Below are positions 1-17,916 of a DNA stretch of 64,000 nt, piece by piece (position 1 is the first letter of the stretch; each line of letters starts with the position of its first letter). The stretch is taken from assembly GCF_037893015.1 (NCBI RefSeq), contig NC_133660.1, positions 282,907,067-282,971,066 of the forward strand, given 5' to 3'. This stretch comes from Macrotis lagotis (Eukaryota; Chordata; Mammalia; Peramelemorphia; Peramelidae). The notes below the pieces were generated by a model. The model was given only the letters and a program-made list of their open reading frames with translations. It was not told where the DNA came from and searched no databases. The position numbers and the translations under genes were made by a program.

Positions 1-86
1 TCAAGCCAGATTTGAACTCACAAAGAGGAGTCTCCTGGACTCCAGGTCCTGCACTCTATCCACTGGGCTGACACCCAGCTGGCTCC
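1..86 (-). repeat. tRNA-derived marsupial SINE, cut by window edge
   Basis: The plus strand shows the reverse complement of the SINE head: a TTTGAACTCA box, a 'CTGGACTCCAGG' block and 'CTCTATCCACTG..C' before CAGCTGG. The tail lies outside the window. Family naming rests on recall of the marsupial SINE consensus. Confidence 0.75.
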
Positions 87-1204
87 TAAGTGGGGAAAGG
101 GGTGGCTTAAGGACCCTCAGCTCAAGGCTGGCTCAAGAAGAGGGACCAGAATCGCTCAGCTGTGTTATGGACAGAAGAAGAAGGCAGTCCTTTAGGTCCT
201 TGCTCCAGTCTTGGGGGGATCTGTAAGGATCAAGGACTCTCAGTTTGAATTTGGAAAATGGTGGAGATTATGGGCTTCCGTCCAGGCTACAGGGAGTTGG
301 GGAAATGATTAGATTTTCAGAACAAAATTGGAATGGAGTGGGGAGGGAGAAGAGAGGGCCTATTCAAATTTCTTGTTCCTGAGCCCTTGGCACCAGGACA
401 GGGTGCCTTGCCCAGAAAGGAGCTTCTTAAATGCCTTTGGGATAGGATTGGACTGGGTTCCTCAGCTGCAGCCTGGGTGCTCTGGAAGGACCAGGGTTCA
501 TCTTCCCAAAGTGAAGGGGGTTTGGGTGGGTGGGGGGATCAGAATCTCGATTCTGCAGGCTCCAGAACTGTTGCGAAGTAAGACTGGAGCCCCAGGGTGG
601 CAGCTTTTGGAGGGGGGGGACTGGAACGGCTCCGCTCTGAGGCTGCAAGGCCTCTGAGGTGCCTTTCAGCTCTTGATCTGGGAATCGACTTAGACTAGAG
701 GGGACTGGGGCTTTCAGGTGGAGCCTGTAGGAAGTGGGGGCTTGGGGGTCTCTCCTCTCCAGAGGCAGGAATCGGGGCACAGAGAACTAGCATCTTTCAG
801 TCGCTGCTCAGAGCTTTGGGGAAGGGGAAGAGAACAGGCTTCTCTCCAGGAGAGAAGAAGGCAGAGGAGAAACGGGACTCTGGGGATGGAGACACCAGGA
901 TCTGAAACTTGGGGGGGTGGGGAAGGGCCAGGATTTCTCAGATTCAAGCCAGGAAGGGTATGGGGGGGGTAAGTGGCACCAGAGGAATTGGGGAAACCAG
1001 GATCTCTCAGCTTCAGCTTGGGGGGGGGTGGACCAGCTAAGTGAGTGGGAGCCTTTGGGGATCTCAAGACGGCGGTGATGCCTTTGGGGGCCCCGGGGTG
1101 GTTCCGCTCCAGTCTGACAGATGAGGGGTTTGGGTTTCCAGTGGTCGCCCCAAGTCTGGATGACTCGACTGCAGGCCTGAGTTCTGGGGTGTCTAGGCTC
1201 TCTC
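87..1204. other. Upstream flank of EFEMP2, no gene seen
   Basis: GC-rich, G-tract-rich sequence with short unconvincing open frames on both strands. No splice-framed conserved peptide was recognised. Many runs of six or more G on the plus strand give a purine-rich character that continues into EFEMP2 intron 1. Confidence 0.5.
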
Positions 1205-1640
1205 GGGGCCCGTGTTTCCGAGGCGCCCCGAGGCGGGAGGCCATCCTGGCCCTGGTCCTGGCCTTGGCCTTGGCCAGCCCAGGCTCCTGGGCGGAGCGGG
1301 GTGGGTCTGGAGGGGGGGCCGGCCGCCGGTGGGCTCCTTCGGGCTCGGGTCCCTCCCCCTGGCTCCGGCTCAGGAATCCGTGTCGTGTCCGGGGCGGGCT
1401 GGGGGGCGGGGGGCGGGGGGCGGCCGCTTCCTGGGGCCGCTTGTCCGGGGAGCGGAGCCTCGCCAAGCCCACAGGCTCAGAGCAGCCCGGAGCCCCGGGG
1501 CCGCGGGGGGTGGGCTCGGGGACGCCCCAGCCTCAAGTAAGTGTGGGGAGCCCGGAGGGGCCGGCAGCTGGGGGCCAGGGCCCCCGCCGAGCGGAAACTG
1601 CCGACTCAGCGGACTGGCGGGGGGAGGGGAAAGTTTGGGG
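1205..1640 (+). promoter_or_regulatory. EFEMP2: CpG island, probable EFEMP2 promoter and non-coding exon 1
   Basis: CpG-dense block about 1 kb before the first coding exon. A good donor (CTCAA then GTAAGTG) lies at about 1535, so the 5' untranslated exon may end there and splice to the acceptor at 2569-2570. The exact transcription start cannot be read from sequence alone. This is inference from composition, position and the donor. Confidence 0.5.
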
Positions 1641-2571
1641 AGCTGGAGATCCCCCGGAGTCCCCCTCCTTGGCCCTGGCCAGGAGCCCCCCCCTTGGACG
1701 CAATCTGCGGGGGCAGGGGCTCACTGGTCCCGGCCTGGGGACGGAGGGTGGTCCCACTTCCCCTGGGGGAGTCGGGGAGTAAGGCTGACCACAGGGGTCC
1801 AGTGCCTTCAGCTTCAAAGCAGAAGGCCGGGGTCCAAGGGGGAGATGGCACCAGGGGCCCGAGAAGGGGGTCAGCCACACTTCCTTTGGGTGAGCTGAGC
1901 GCCAGAAAAGCCTGGGTCCTGTGGGAAGCATTTGTGGGGGAGGGGGCCCCAGAACAGCTGGGGCTGCTGGGGAAGGGGGAAGAACTATCCTGGATCCAGT
2001 GGCAAAAGAGGGAGAGGGGGGTGCAGTCTCCTGGGCAGTGGTGAGGGGCAGAACAGCGGGCTTCTCTGGGGAACGTTAGAGCCCACCGGAGGAGCTAGGT
2101 TACAAGGGGAGAACTGAAGGGGAGGGGGGCCCCAGAGAACCTCCATAGCCCCACAGTTCTGAGAGAGGCTGGCCCAGGGTAGATCAGGGTTCTGTGGGAG
2201 AGCTTTCTTGGGGCATTGAGGGCTGCGGGGCCTGGTGCTTAAAGGGAGAGCTAGGGTGGTCAGGTCCCCCCCATCCAGAAGGGGACCTGGGACCACGAAG
2301 CATGTCTGGGGCCTGGAAAGAGAATGAGGGTCGGTGGATATGGGCAGGAGGCCTCCCGCTCTTCCCTTGGGGGGCCCTGGCTGGAGGTGTGGGGTTTGTT
2401 TGCAAGGAGGAATTGGGGCTGAGTTAGTGTGGGTGGGAGCTGAGGGAGAGCTGGGGCTTCCCAGCAGATGGATCTGAGCAGCTCACAAGGGCTAGGATCT
2501 GACTGGCTCAGGGTCTCCAGAGAGCCCCATCCGGGGAACCTGAGGCACGGCTCTCCTTTTTCGGTCCTAGG

Positions 2572-9928
<7,357 letters not shown>

Positions 9929-9997
9929 GGGCCTGGGGGAGGGAAGGGGGTCTTCCTAGGGAAAACATCAGAAGCTGTTCAGGAATAGAGAAAAATC

Positions 9998-10003
9998 AAT
10001 AAA
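9998..10003 (+). terminator. EFEMP2: EFEMP2 polyadenylation signal
   Basis: AATAAA 70 bases after the stop codon, giving a very short 3' UTR. The MUS81 signal on the other strand is about 320 bases away, so the two convergent transcripts need not overlap. Confidence 0.8.
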
Positions 10004-10320
10004 AAGAGAAAAATCTGGCAGGACTGCTGGCTGTGGGGAGAGAAAACACCAACCCTCGTGGACCGTCAGTCAGGGAAAGGGACACCCCCCCCCCTTGCTG
10101 GCCCTATACTTCTTCTGTTGGGTGAGGAAGGGGCTGAGGTGGCTGCCCAACACTGCAGGGGAGGGCTTGTCCTGACTGAAGGCCTTGGAGGGGGCAGGGC
10201 GACACCCCACAGGGGACAGCCCACATTCACACAGCCCTTTAAAGAGATGGAGGGGAGCTTCACGACTCCTGGCACTGATCACCCACCCCCAGCAGAATCA
10301 ACAACCAGCGGTTTGAGACT

Positions 10321-10326
10321 TTTATT
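10321..10326 (-). terminator. MUS81: MUS81 polyadenylation signal
   Basis: TTTATT on the plus strand is AATAAA on the MUS81 strand, 75 bases after its stop codon. Confidence 0.8.
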
Positions 10327-10400
10327 AGATCCAGAATGGTTCTTGTCCAATTCCCCACCCCCAACCCTGGGCCTTGCGCCACATCTCCTCCAGGCTGGGC

Positions 10401-13400
10401 TCAGGGCAGTGGTCCAGGGGTACAATAAAGCTGGCACAGGGTCCGGCTCAGGGCCGGGCCCAGGTTCCTGTAAGGAGGGCAGAGAAGGGTGATTGGGGAG
10501 CCTGGCCAAGGCTCCCTCCCCCGACCCCTGGAGCCCCCAGGCCCTCACCTCTGCAGGCGCCCACACTTGATGGAGCTCAGCAGCTTCTCTTGCTCCTGGG
10601 GGCCGGCGCAGGCATCATAGGCGGCTAGGAGGCTGGGCACAAGACAGACGGCGCTCTGAAAAGCCCAGTGGTGGCAGAGACGCTGCACTCTCCCCTAAGG
10701 GCCACCAATTTTCAGGTGGGCAGCTATCCCTGTGCCCAGGGCTGAGTCCAGGTGGGGAAGCCAACCTCAACCCCCAGAGCTGAGAGAGAGGCCACCAGGG
10801 ATGTGGGGCCCAGAGAGGATTCAAACCCCACTTCTGCTGTGTGACCGTGGGAGATCCCTTAACCTCTCAGACTCAGCTTCCCCTTTCTGTAAAACCTGAA
10901 TACCACCTGGCCTCCCTCACAGGGTTCTTCTACCTCTCCTCACCGATTCCGTTTTTCCCTCCTTGAGCCTCTTGTAGTTCCACTCTCAGTTGAGACCCCT
11001 ACCTCTTATTCTGCTGTGCGCTCCTCATCCCCTCAGGTTATCTGAAAACCTCATGAACCCCCAACTCACCAGACTCTAGAAATGTGGCCTCTCTCAAACC
11101 CAGGACCCTGCACCACCCCACCAACAGACCCCCTTCAACCAGCAATCCATGCCCGGCTTCCCCATCCAGAGCAGCCTTCAGACCACCTCATTACCCTCTG
11201 TGAATAACTGCCCTAAATCTCGCCCCCCTTCATGGCCTCCCCCAATTCTGAAGTCTCCACTTCCCCTGCCTCACCATTCCACCATAACGGCTCTGACCTC
11301 TTAATTGCCAGATCCAATGGCCTCTTCTCAGCCCGATCTGACGCTGCGGTCCCTCCTGACCTCCTCCCTGTCTGACCGCTTCTCAGACTCTTGGGCTGGA
11401 TCTCCACATTCACCCCCCAACCTGGCCGTGCCCGGCAAGATTCCATCCTGGGCTCTGCTCTGCTACGCTCAGCATTGCGCCCCCAAGGTGCAACACCCCA
11501 AATGCTCCCAGCTCCTCTCCTGACCCATCCCACAGCCCAAACTTCCCTGATCTCCGCTCAGGCTAGCTGACTCGGGTCACTTTGGCCACAGGAAGAGCAC
11601 TCTGGGCACTGAAGGCTCTGCTCTCCTCCCTCCTGGCCTTTGCTGCCCCTCCCCCTCCTGGGATGCTTGGCTCTTCCCCTCCCGGGGGCTTCAGGCACAA
11701 AACCCCATAGGGGAGCACGTGAGCCCCTGGAAGCCAGGGAAGCTGGGGTCTCCAGGGATCATGTCATTTCTGGAGCCAACCCAAGTGCTCTCCCATTCCA
11801 TGCTGGAAGACGTCTCTCTCTGACAGATGGGTAAACTGAGGCTGGTCACTGAACTAGGAAATGGGAACCAGGGTTTCTAGGACTCCATGCCCCCTCATCC
11901 CTCAGCCCTGGGGAATCTCTGACAGTGTCCAGCCAGAGGCTGCAAAACTGTCCTGTCACATGACTAAGGAAACGACAAAGGTTTTTTCCCCTCATTCTAA
12001 ATTCCATCAGTAAAGGCCGGGGTGGGGGGGGCGGGGGGGGGAAGGAAGGGGACTAGGACGGGGTCTCAGGCCCGGCCTACCTACCTGGCAGGGGTACTAT
12101 ACTTTTCCAGCAGGGCGGCAGCCTTCTCCCCACTCACCCCCCGCACCTGCATCAGCTGCCGGGCAAACACCTCGCTCACAGACTGGGCCTGGCAGGGGAG
12201 GGAAGGTGAGAACCTCAGGAGGAAGCCCCCGAGGCTGGGGAGCCTGGGAGAGGGGAAAGGTGAGGAGGGGTCAGGGTCTCACCTTGTTTTTCATGGCCCC
12301 TTCATTGAAGTCCCTGAAGGTGAAGAGGGAACAGGGTGGGGTCTTGGCCCCAGGGTCTCCCTCTTCTCCCCAGGGTCGACACCGCAGAGTCTGGCCCTAG
12401 GAAAGAAAAGATGTGGATTGGACCTTCTAGGATCCCCACCCATCAGCCCCCCCCCCCCCACTAACAGCAGCAGCAGCCCCCCATTACCACATAGAGTCTC
12501 TGTAGGGCTCGAGTCAGAAGAGCCAGGTAGGCAGCAGATTCCTTCAGATCGGTTGTGCGTTTCACAAAGAAGCCATCAATCACCTGAGAGGGGAGGAGTG
12601 GTGTAAGAGGTGGGGGGGGCCTTACCAGTAGCTCCCCTGGGGCCCCAGGCCCCTCCCCCCTCCCCAACTCACCTGGGTGTTAGTGACTGCCTGCAGCAGC
12701 GTACTCTCGGGGAGACTGAGGCTGTGGGCAGAGCCGTGGTCCTCCACCAGGTACACCCTCTGGCTGAGGCCACAGCGTTTCAGGCGGAACTGAGGAAGTT
12801 GGGTCAGGTCAGGTTTGGGGGCCCAGCCTGTGCCCTTCCCTATTCCTCCCTAGATCTCAGGGTTATGAGGTTTTACCCACCACATCCCACATGCTCAGCA
12901 GAGTTTGGAAACTAAGGCCCAGGAGAGAAGGACCTGCCCAAGGTCAGGAGGAATGACTCTAGAGTCTGAGGTGCAGAGAATTTGGGGGTCCTGCATGCAC
13001 ACCCCCCCCCCCCCAGGCCCCTTCCTACCTTCTGCTCCCGAAAGCGACCATCAGTGATGCTGTTGCACAGGTCATCCAGGCGCTTCCTCTCAACCACGTG
13101 GTCCAGGACAAGTTCACTGGGCTGGGCTGGGGAGGAAGGGCTTCCTTGGCTCTGCCCTCCACCATGTTCCCCTTCCCCCAGCCCCATAAGCCACTCCCCT
13201 GCCTTACTGGGCTCTCTTGGTCTCGTCTCCTGAGCCACCCAAACAAAGTCCCCAACGTGCAACTTCCGGACATCATAGGGGACCCCCAGGCGCTGCAGCT
13301 CCCTCAGAATCTGTGGTCGATGGCTGCTCCTGCGACACAAAGAGAGCCCAGGTCATAAACGTGCCCTCCCCATACCTTGACTCTAAGCTACCGGGGCGGG

Positions 13401-16400
13401 TGGGGATTGGGGGGGAGGGGAAGTTTGGAACAAGGGATGTCAGTACTGGAGGGGCCTTGGATCAGTGATCATAAGAATTGGGGGGACCGTAAAGCAGATG
13501 AGGGATTCTCAGAGCTGGCTAAAGCTGCTCAGGAAGCTTTAAGGACGTAGGGTGCACAACAGAGCCCGTGCCCCCCACACTCACTTCCCACTCACCCTGT
13601 GGTCTCGCTGATGTCCACACACAAGAGGATCCTGTACTCCCCTGGCCCCAGTTCAAGGGGTGGTTCTGCAGCTGGGGTCCTGGGAGGACAGAGGGGACTG
13701 TGAGGAGGCCCAAGCCCACCACACCCTCCTTTGGGGCTCGGCAGGGGACTGGGAGCAGTTCCAAGAAGAGGGCGGCTGCCCAGAAGGCAGGAGGCCAAGG
13801 CCCCAGCCCCGACTTGGGGGACACTCACAGGCGAGCCCCAGCTCCTTGGGGTCCATCTTCTGCCTCTCTTCCAGGGAACTGGCTGGATCTCAACCCAAGG
13901 CCAGCAAGCGGCTCCTGCAGACTTTCAGCTTCTGCCAACTTCTGGCTGAGCTCCAGCCCCTTGGGGGTCAGTGAATACCTGAGGGAGGCAGGAGATCCAA
14001 GGGAGGTGGTGGCCCCCAGTGCCCCAGCTCAGAGCCCTGGCAAGGTGCCAGCCCCCATGCTAGGCCTCACCTAGCCGGCTGCTGGGTCTTCTGGATGAGG
14101 CTTCTGTGAAGGAGAGTGCGCAGGGCCGGCCAGGGCTGGCTGCTGTGGCTGAGGGCCACCTGGCAGATGAGGGAGAACAGGCCTAAGAGGTGGGGGTAGC
14201 CAAGGATCACCCCCAGGATTCAATGGAAAGGCCCCAGAGTCAGCGGATCTGGCTGTGAAACCCACTGGGGGGGGGGTTCTTAGAAGATTTGCTTCTCTTC
14301 TCCAAGCTTACTTTCCCTACTCCATAAAATTAGGAGTTGGCAGCATCACATGGCAAAGAAACTGGCCAGTCCCTGTGCTGTCAAGACAGAACAAAAGAGA
14401 TGGCAACCCCCCATCCAGCCCTGTCGGGAGCCCTGCCACCCTGCACTCTTACCCTGGGGGCATCCTGTTCCCACCTCCTCAGTAGCTCCTCCTTGGTCAG
14501 GGACCCTGGGCATTTGGGATCCTAAAAAAAGAGACAGAGAGGTCAGTGAGCCCTGGGGGCACCGTGCCACACCTGCCCGGCCTCAGCAAATTCCCCCTGG
14601 GCTATGCCCGTTCTCCCCCCTCAACCCACCCCCATCCCAGGCTCACCAGCTGCTCCTTGTAGAGAATCAGCAGCAGAGCTCGCGCAGCGGAGCCTCTCGG
14701 TGGCCGGTAGCTGCTGTGGCGGCCAGCCGTGGGCCAGTCTGGCCCCTGCCCGATGCAGAAGAGAGGCTTTGCTGAGTCCAGAGGACCCAGGACAGAGGCT
14801 GGGCCCCCCCCTTGTCTCCTCATCCCTGACGGGGAACTCTGCCCCTGGGTCTCAAGACTTTGCTAGAACTCCAAGAGCCTGGGCCTGAGCTTTCTCGACA
14901 CCAGTTTTTAGTGACCTCACCAGGGTTCAAGTGTTACTGCACCATCTGAGCCTTGGTCTTTCTCCTGAACTACTTTCCCCTCCCCCAACCTTTTGGGCAT
15001 CTTTAACCCTGTCCTCCCCTCCACGGAGCCCTTCAGGGGCAAGTCCCATCAAGTGTTGGTCCCATGGCCCCCCTCCACACTCATCCAGGGTACCCCCTCT
15101 GGCACAGTCTGTCTTGCCTCGACCCGGCCTCCAGACCCCTTACAACTAACTGCCAAAGGGATTTCCCTCAAGCCTGACTCTGCCGGTGTGCCCCTCCCTT
15201 TCCTGCCATGCATCACCTACTCTCTGGGGCTTGAGACCCCGAAGCTCCCACCTTTGGATGGCCCTGCCCCCTCTTCCCCCCACCCTGTATCTCAGCTGGT
15301 GGGGGAAGACCCAGAAGAAGCAAGGGCCTCCTGACCCCTCCCCAGCTGCTCCCTCTGCTGCTCCCTGGCACTTGCTGCCTCCAGACCACTGTCCTTGGCA
15401 GACTTGGCTCCTCCGAGGACAGGACTGTCCCCCTTGAACCCCCCCAGCCTGGATGGCAGGAATAGCTAAAGGAAGGCTGATGGAGCTGTTAATGGTTGCC
15501 CTGAGCTTTTCTCCTTCCAGAGGTCCCCATCCCCCAAATTCGGCAAGGCTTACGGGGTCTCTTCTCACCCCCTGTGGAAGGGCTGCATCCTCCGAGGGTC
15601 TGCTCGACTCTGCCCGTGGGAGCTCAGAGACTGGCAGCATGTCCAGGCCTGGGTAGGGAGGCTCAGCATCAGAACAGGCTTTGAAGAGTAGGGGAGGGCC
15701 TTAGGGCAAGGAATGTGGGGGGGCCGGGGCATGTGGGGGGTAGAACAGGGAATGCCAGGGCTGGGGGGTGGAAGAGGGAATGCCAGGGCTGGGGAGGTAG
15801 AAAAGGGAATGCCAGGGCTTGGGGGTAGAAGAGGGAATGCCAGGGCTGGGGGTAGAAGAGGGAATGCCAGGGCTGGGGGGTAGAAGAGGGAATGCCAGGG
15901 CTGGGGGGTAGAAGAGGGAATGCCAGGGCTTGGGGGTAGAACAGGGAATGCCAGGGCTTGGGGGTAGAACAGGGAATGCCAGGGCTGGGGGTAGAACAGG
16001 GAATGCCAGGGCTGGGGGCTAGAAGAGGGAATGCCAGGGCTGGGGGTAGAACAGGGAATGCCAGGGCTTGGGGGTAGAACAGGGAATGCCAGGGCTAGGG
16101 GCTAGAAGAGGGAATGCCAGGGCTGGGGGTAGAACAGGGAATGCCAGGGCTGGGGGGTGGAAGAGGGAATGCCAGGGCTGGGGAGGTAGAACAGGGAATG
16201 CCAGGGCTGGGGGTAGAACAGGGAATGCCAGGGCTGGGGGGTAGAACAGGGAATGCCAGGGCTGGGGGGTAGAACAGGGAATGCCGGGGGCGGGGCGTAG
16301 AAGAGGGAGTGGCAGGGTTTGGAGATGGCAGAACGGGGGTCTGCATCACCTGGGCCCCCGGCCCGCAGCCGCTCCAGCCGCCCGTCCAGCCGCCGGCACA

Positions 16401-16727
16401 GCGCGTCCCCGAAGTGCTGCAGGATCCCGGCCTCGCGGCCGCTGCTCAGGGGCAGGGGGTAGCGCCGCAGGGAGCGCAGGGCCTGGGGGGGCACGGGGAG
16501 TCGGGCGGGGGCGCGGGGGGGGGGGGGGCGCGCCGGCCCCGCCCCGCCCGCCGGCCCCGCCCCGCCCGCCGGCCCCGCCCCGCCCCCACCTTCTGGTAGA
16601 CGAAGCGCGTCCGCAGGCCCCGGCCGGCCGCCTCGTCCCGCCACTCGCGGAGCCAGCGCTCGAAGAGCGGGTTGGCGCAGGCGGGCAGCGGCCGCTTCCG
16701 GCCCAGGCGGGGCGCGGGGGGCGCCAT
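10401..16727 (-). CDS. MUS81: MUS81 structure-specific endonuclease, 16 coding exons, 551 aa
   Basis: Catalytic subunit of the MUS81-EME1/EME2 nuclease, which cuts 3' flaps, replication forks and nicked Holliday junctions in the nucleus. Exons in gene order: 16590-16727, 16350-16482, 15554-15648, 14647-14745, 14453-14521, 14071-14159, 13829-13978, 13596-13679, 13208-13329, 13029-13126, 12673-12789, 12491-12583, 12283-12396, 12085-12188, 10549-10632, 10401-10467. They sum to 552 codons with stop, the human length. The N-terminus ([20 protein letters not shown]) starts a helix-hairpin-helix domain. A winged-helix region follows ([16 protein letters not shown]). The XPF-type nuclease core has [10 protein letters not shown], then [11 protein letters not shown] and the catalytic ERKRLDDL near residue 339-346. 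A C-terminal HhH2 domain ([17 protein letters not shown]) ends [10 protein letters not shown]. All catalytic residues are present. Divergent from CFL1, convergent with EFEMP2. Intron 2 is mostly a minisatellite. Confidence 0.97.
10800..10935 (+). repeat. MIR-like fragment
   Basis: 'GAGGATTCAAACCCCACTTC', 'TGTGTGACCGTGGGAGATCC' and 'CTCAGCTTCCCCTTTCTGTA' in the order of a MIR element, in the last-but-one MUS81 intron. Edges approximate. Confidence 0.6.
10936..11500 (+). mobile_element. CR1/L3-clade LINE fossil
   Basis: Contains 'CTCTTAATTGCCAGATCCAATGGCC' type sequence and 'CTCCTCCCTGTCTGACCGCT', which I recognise from the reverse-transcriptase part of an old CR1/L3-like LINE. Antisense to MUS81, inside its 1.45-kb intron 14. 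No long open frame remains. Confidence 0.5.
15727..16318 (-). repeat. ~28-bp minisatellite, about 20 units, in MUS81 intron 2
   Basis: Unit on the plus strand is close to GGGAATGCCAGGGCTGGGGG followed by TAGAACA, 26-31 bases, with AACAG/AAGAG and G-run-length variants. About 20 copies were counted. The array takes up most of the 700-base intron and ends about 30 bases from the exon 2 donor. On the MUS81 strand each unit gives a pyrimidine tract plus CAG (TTCTACCCCCAG then CCCTGG), close to the real exon 3 acceptor CTCCCTACCCAG then GCCTGG. Confidence 0.93.
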
Positions 16728-17011
16728 CCTCCGAGCCGGGCCGCGGCCGCCCCGGCTCCGACTGCGGCCCACGTGGCCCGAGGCTCCGCCCCGCTCTCCC
16801 GGCCTGGGCCCTGGAAGGTGCAGGCGTCGCCCCCCCCCCCGGCCCCGAATGGTCGCTTCCGAGCGCCGGGTCTCTCGCCGAGCCGCCCCCGCGGCTCTCA
16901 GTAGTTGGGCTCTCCCTTCCGGGGCACGCGGAAGCTGAGGCTCCGCCTCTTCCGCATCCCGAAAGGCGGAGAGCGGAGGGGCCGGCGCGCCGCGCGGGCG
17001 GGCGGAGGGCG

Positions 17012-17034
17012 CCAGCAGCGCCCCCTGTGGCGGG
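17012..17034 (-). promoter_or_regulatory. CTCF-like site between MUS81 and CFL1
   Basis: The minus strand reads CCGCCACAGGGGGCGCTGCT, with CAGGGGGCGC matching the CTCF core YAGRKGGCRS. Sits about 290 bases upstream of the MUS81 start codon. Occupancy unknown. Confidence 0.5.
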
Positions 17035-17171
17035 AGGGCGGAGGCAGGCCGCTCGGAGCCGGGCTCTGCTGCGGCGCACGCACCCACCGCGCTCTGGGCA
17101 CCTGCTGGGGAGGGGGAGGGGACCCGGAAGTCGGGATCCAGCGGGCCGCGGAGGCCGGCCCTCCGCGGCCG

Positions 17172-17256
17172 CCAAATAAGGCTCCGCTTCCTTATAAGGC
17201 GCGGCGCCCGGCGCTCTTCCCGGCCCCGCCCCCGCCCGGCTGATGCCCTAATAAGG
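17172..17256 (+). promoter_or_regulatory. CFL1: Three perfect CArG boxes (SRF sites) upstream of CFL1
   Basis: CCAAATAAGG at 17172-17181, CCTTATAAGG at 17190-17199 and CCTAATAAGG at 17247-17256 all fit CC(A/T)6GG exactly, inside otherwise GC-rich DNA. SRF with MRTF cofactors drives actin-cytoskeleton genes when G-actin falls. Cofilin-1 controls that pool, so the sites fit CFL1 better than MUS81. The motifs are seen; SRF binding is inferred. Confidence 0.8.
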
Positions 17257-17664
17257 CAATGTGGGGCATCCCCGAGCCGGGCCGGCGCCGAGCCCGCGCC
17301 CCCTCCCCTCCCCCCCCCCGCCCCGCTCGGGCCGCGTGGCCCGGACCGCCCGCAGGCTGCTCTGGGCCTCAGTTTCCTCACACGGAAACGGGGGTGGGGG
17401 TTGGGATGCCGGCCCGGCCCCGGAAGTCTCCGGCACCCCCGGATCCGAGTGGACGGGAGGGGCCCCGGCCCCCTGCCCCTCCCCCGGCGGCTCCGGGCCT
17501 TTGTCCGCGGGGCGGGGGAGGACGGGCCCCGGGGCCCCGAGCGGGCGCCGCAGAGCGGCCGCGACGCTAGCCAATAGGGACGCGCCGCCGCCGCCTCTGG
17601 CCCCGCCCCGCGCCGCGGGAGGCCGGACGCCCGAGGCCGACCCGCCGCCGGGCCCGAGGGGAAG

Positions 17665-17720
17665 ACTCCATTTCCCGACGTGCCCCGGGGCGGCGCAGCG
17701 CCTCCGAACTCCATTTCCCG
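17665..17720 (+). promoter_or_regulatory. CFL1: Paired ACTCCATTTCCCG motifs
   Basis: Identical 13-mers at 17665-17677 and 17708-17720, 43 bases apart, about 100-150 bases upstream of the likely CFL1 start. They resemble the ZNF143/THAP11 element ACTACAATTCCC but are not exact. Confidence 0.45.
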
Positions 17721-17916
17721 TCGGCCCCGTCCCCGGAGAGCCGGAAGCTCGCCCCGCCTCTCATTGTGCGGCTCCTACTAAACGGAAGGGGCCGGGAGAG
17801 GCCGCGTTCAGTCGGCTCCAGGCGGCGGCGGCGGCGGAGCGGCGGCTCCTTCCTCTCCTGTGGCCCTCGTTCCTCCCTCACCCTCCCTCCCTCGCTCGCT
17901 CGCTCCTTCCGGAACC

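Larger units (their letters stand above)
16728..17916. promoter_or_regulatory. Bidirectional CpG-island promoter of MUS81 and CFL1
   Basis: The start codons of the divergent genes are 1.19 kb apart. The space is very CpG-rich, has GC boxes (CCCCGCCC), ETS-like CCGGAAG/CTTCCGG near MUS81 (about 16915-16935) and near CFL1 (about 17740), and a CCAAT box at 17571-17575. The CFL1 5' UTR probably starts near 17805-17815 and is pyrimidine-rich up to the ATG. The CpG island continues into CFL1 intron 1 and exon 2. Start sites are inferred. Confidence 0.8.

Noticed and set aside
12982-13233. Plus-strand frames across MUS81 exons 9-10
   Set aside because: Antisense shadows of confirmed MUS81 exons.
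15727-16318. Regularly spaced ~28-bp repeats resembling a CRISPR array
   Set aside because: There are no unique spacers; the units abut and vary in length. It is a minisatellite in a mammalian intron.
16102-17714. Long minus-strand frames of 357 and 422 codons across MUS81 exons 1-2
   Set aside because: Only the portions at 16590-16727 and 16350-16482 match MUS81 and have splice sites. The rest is GC-rich read-through.
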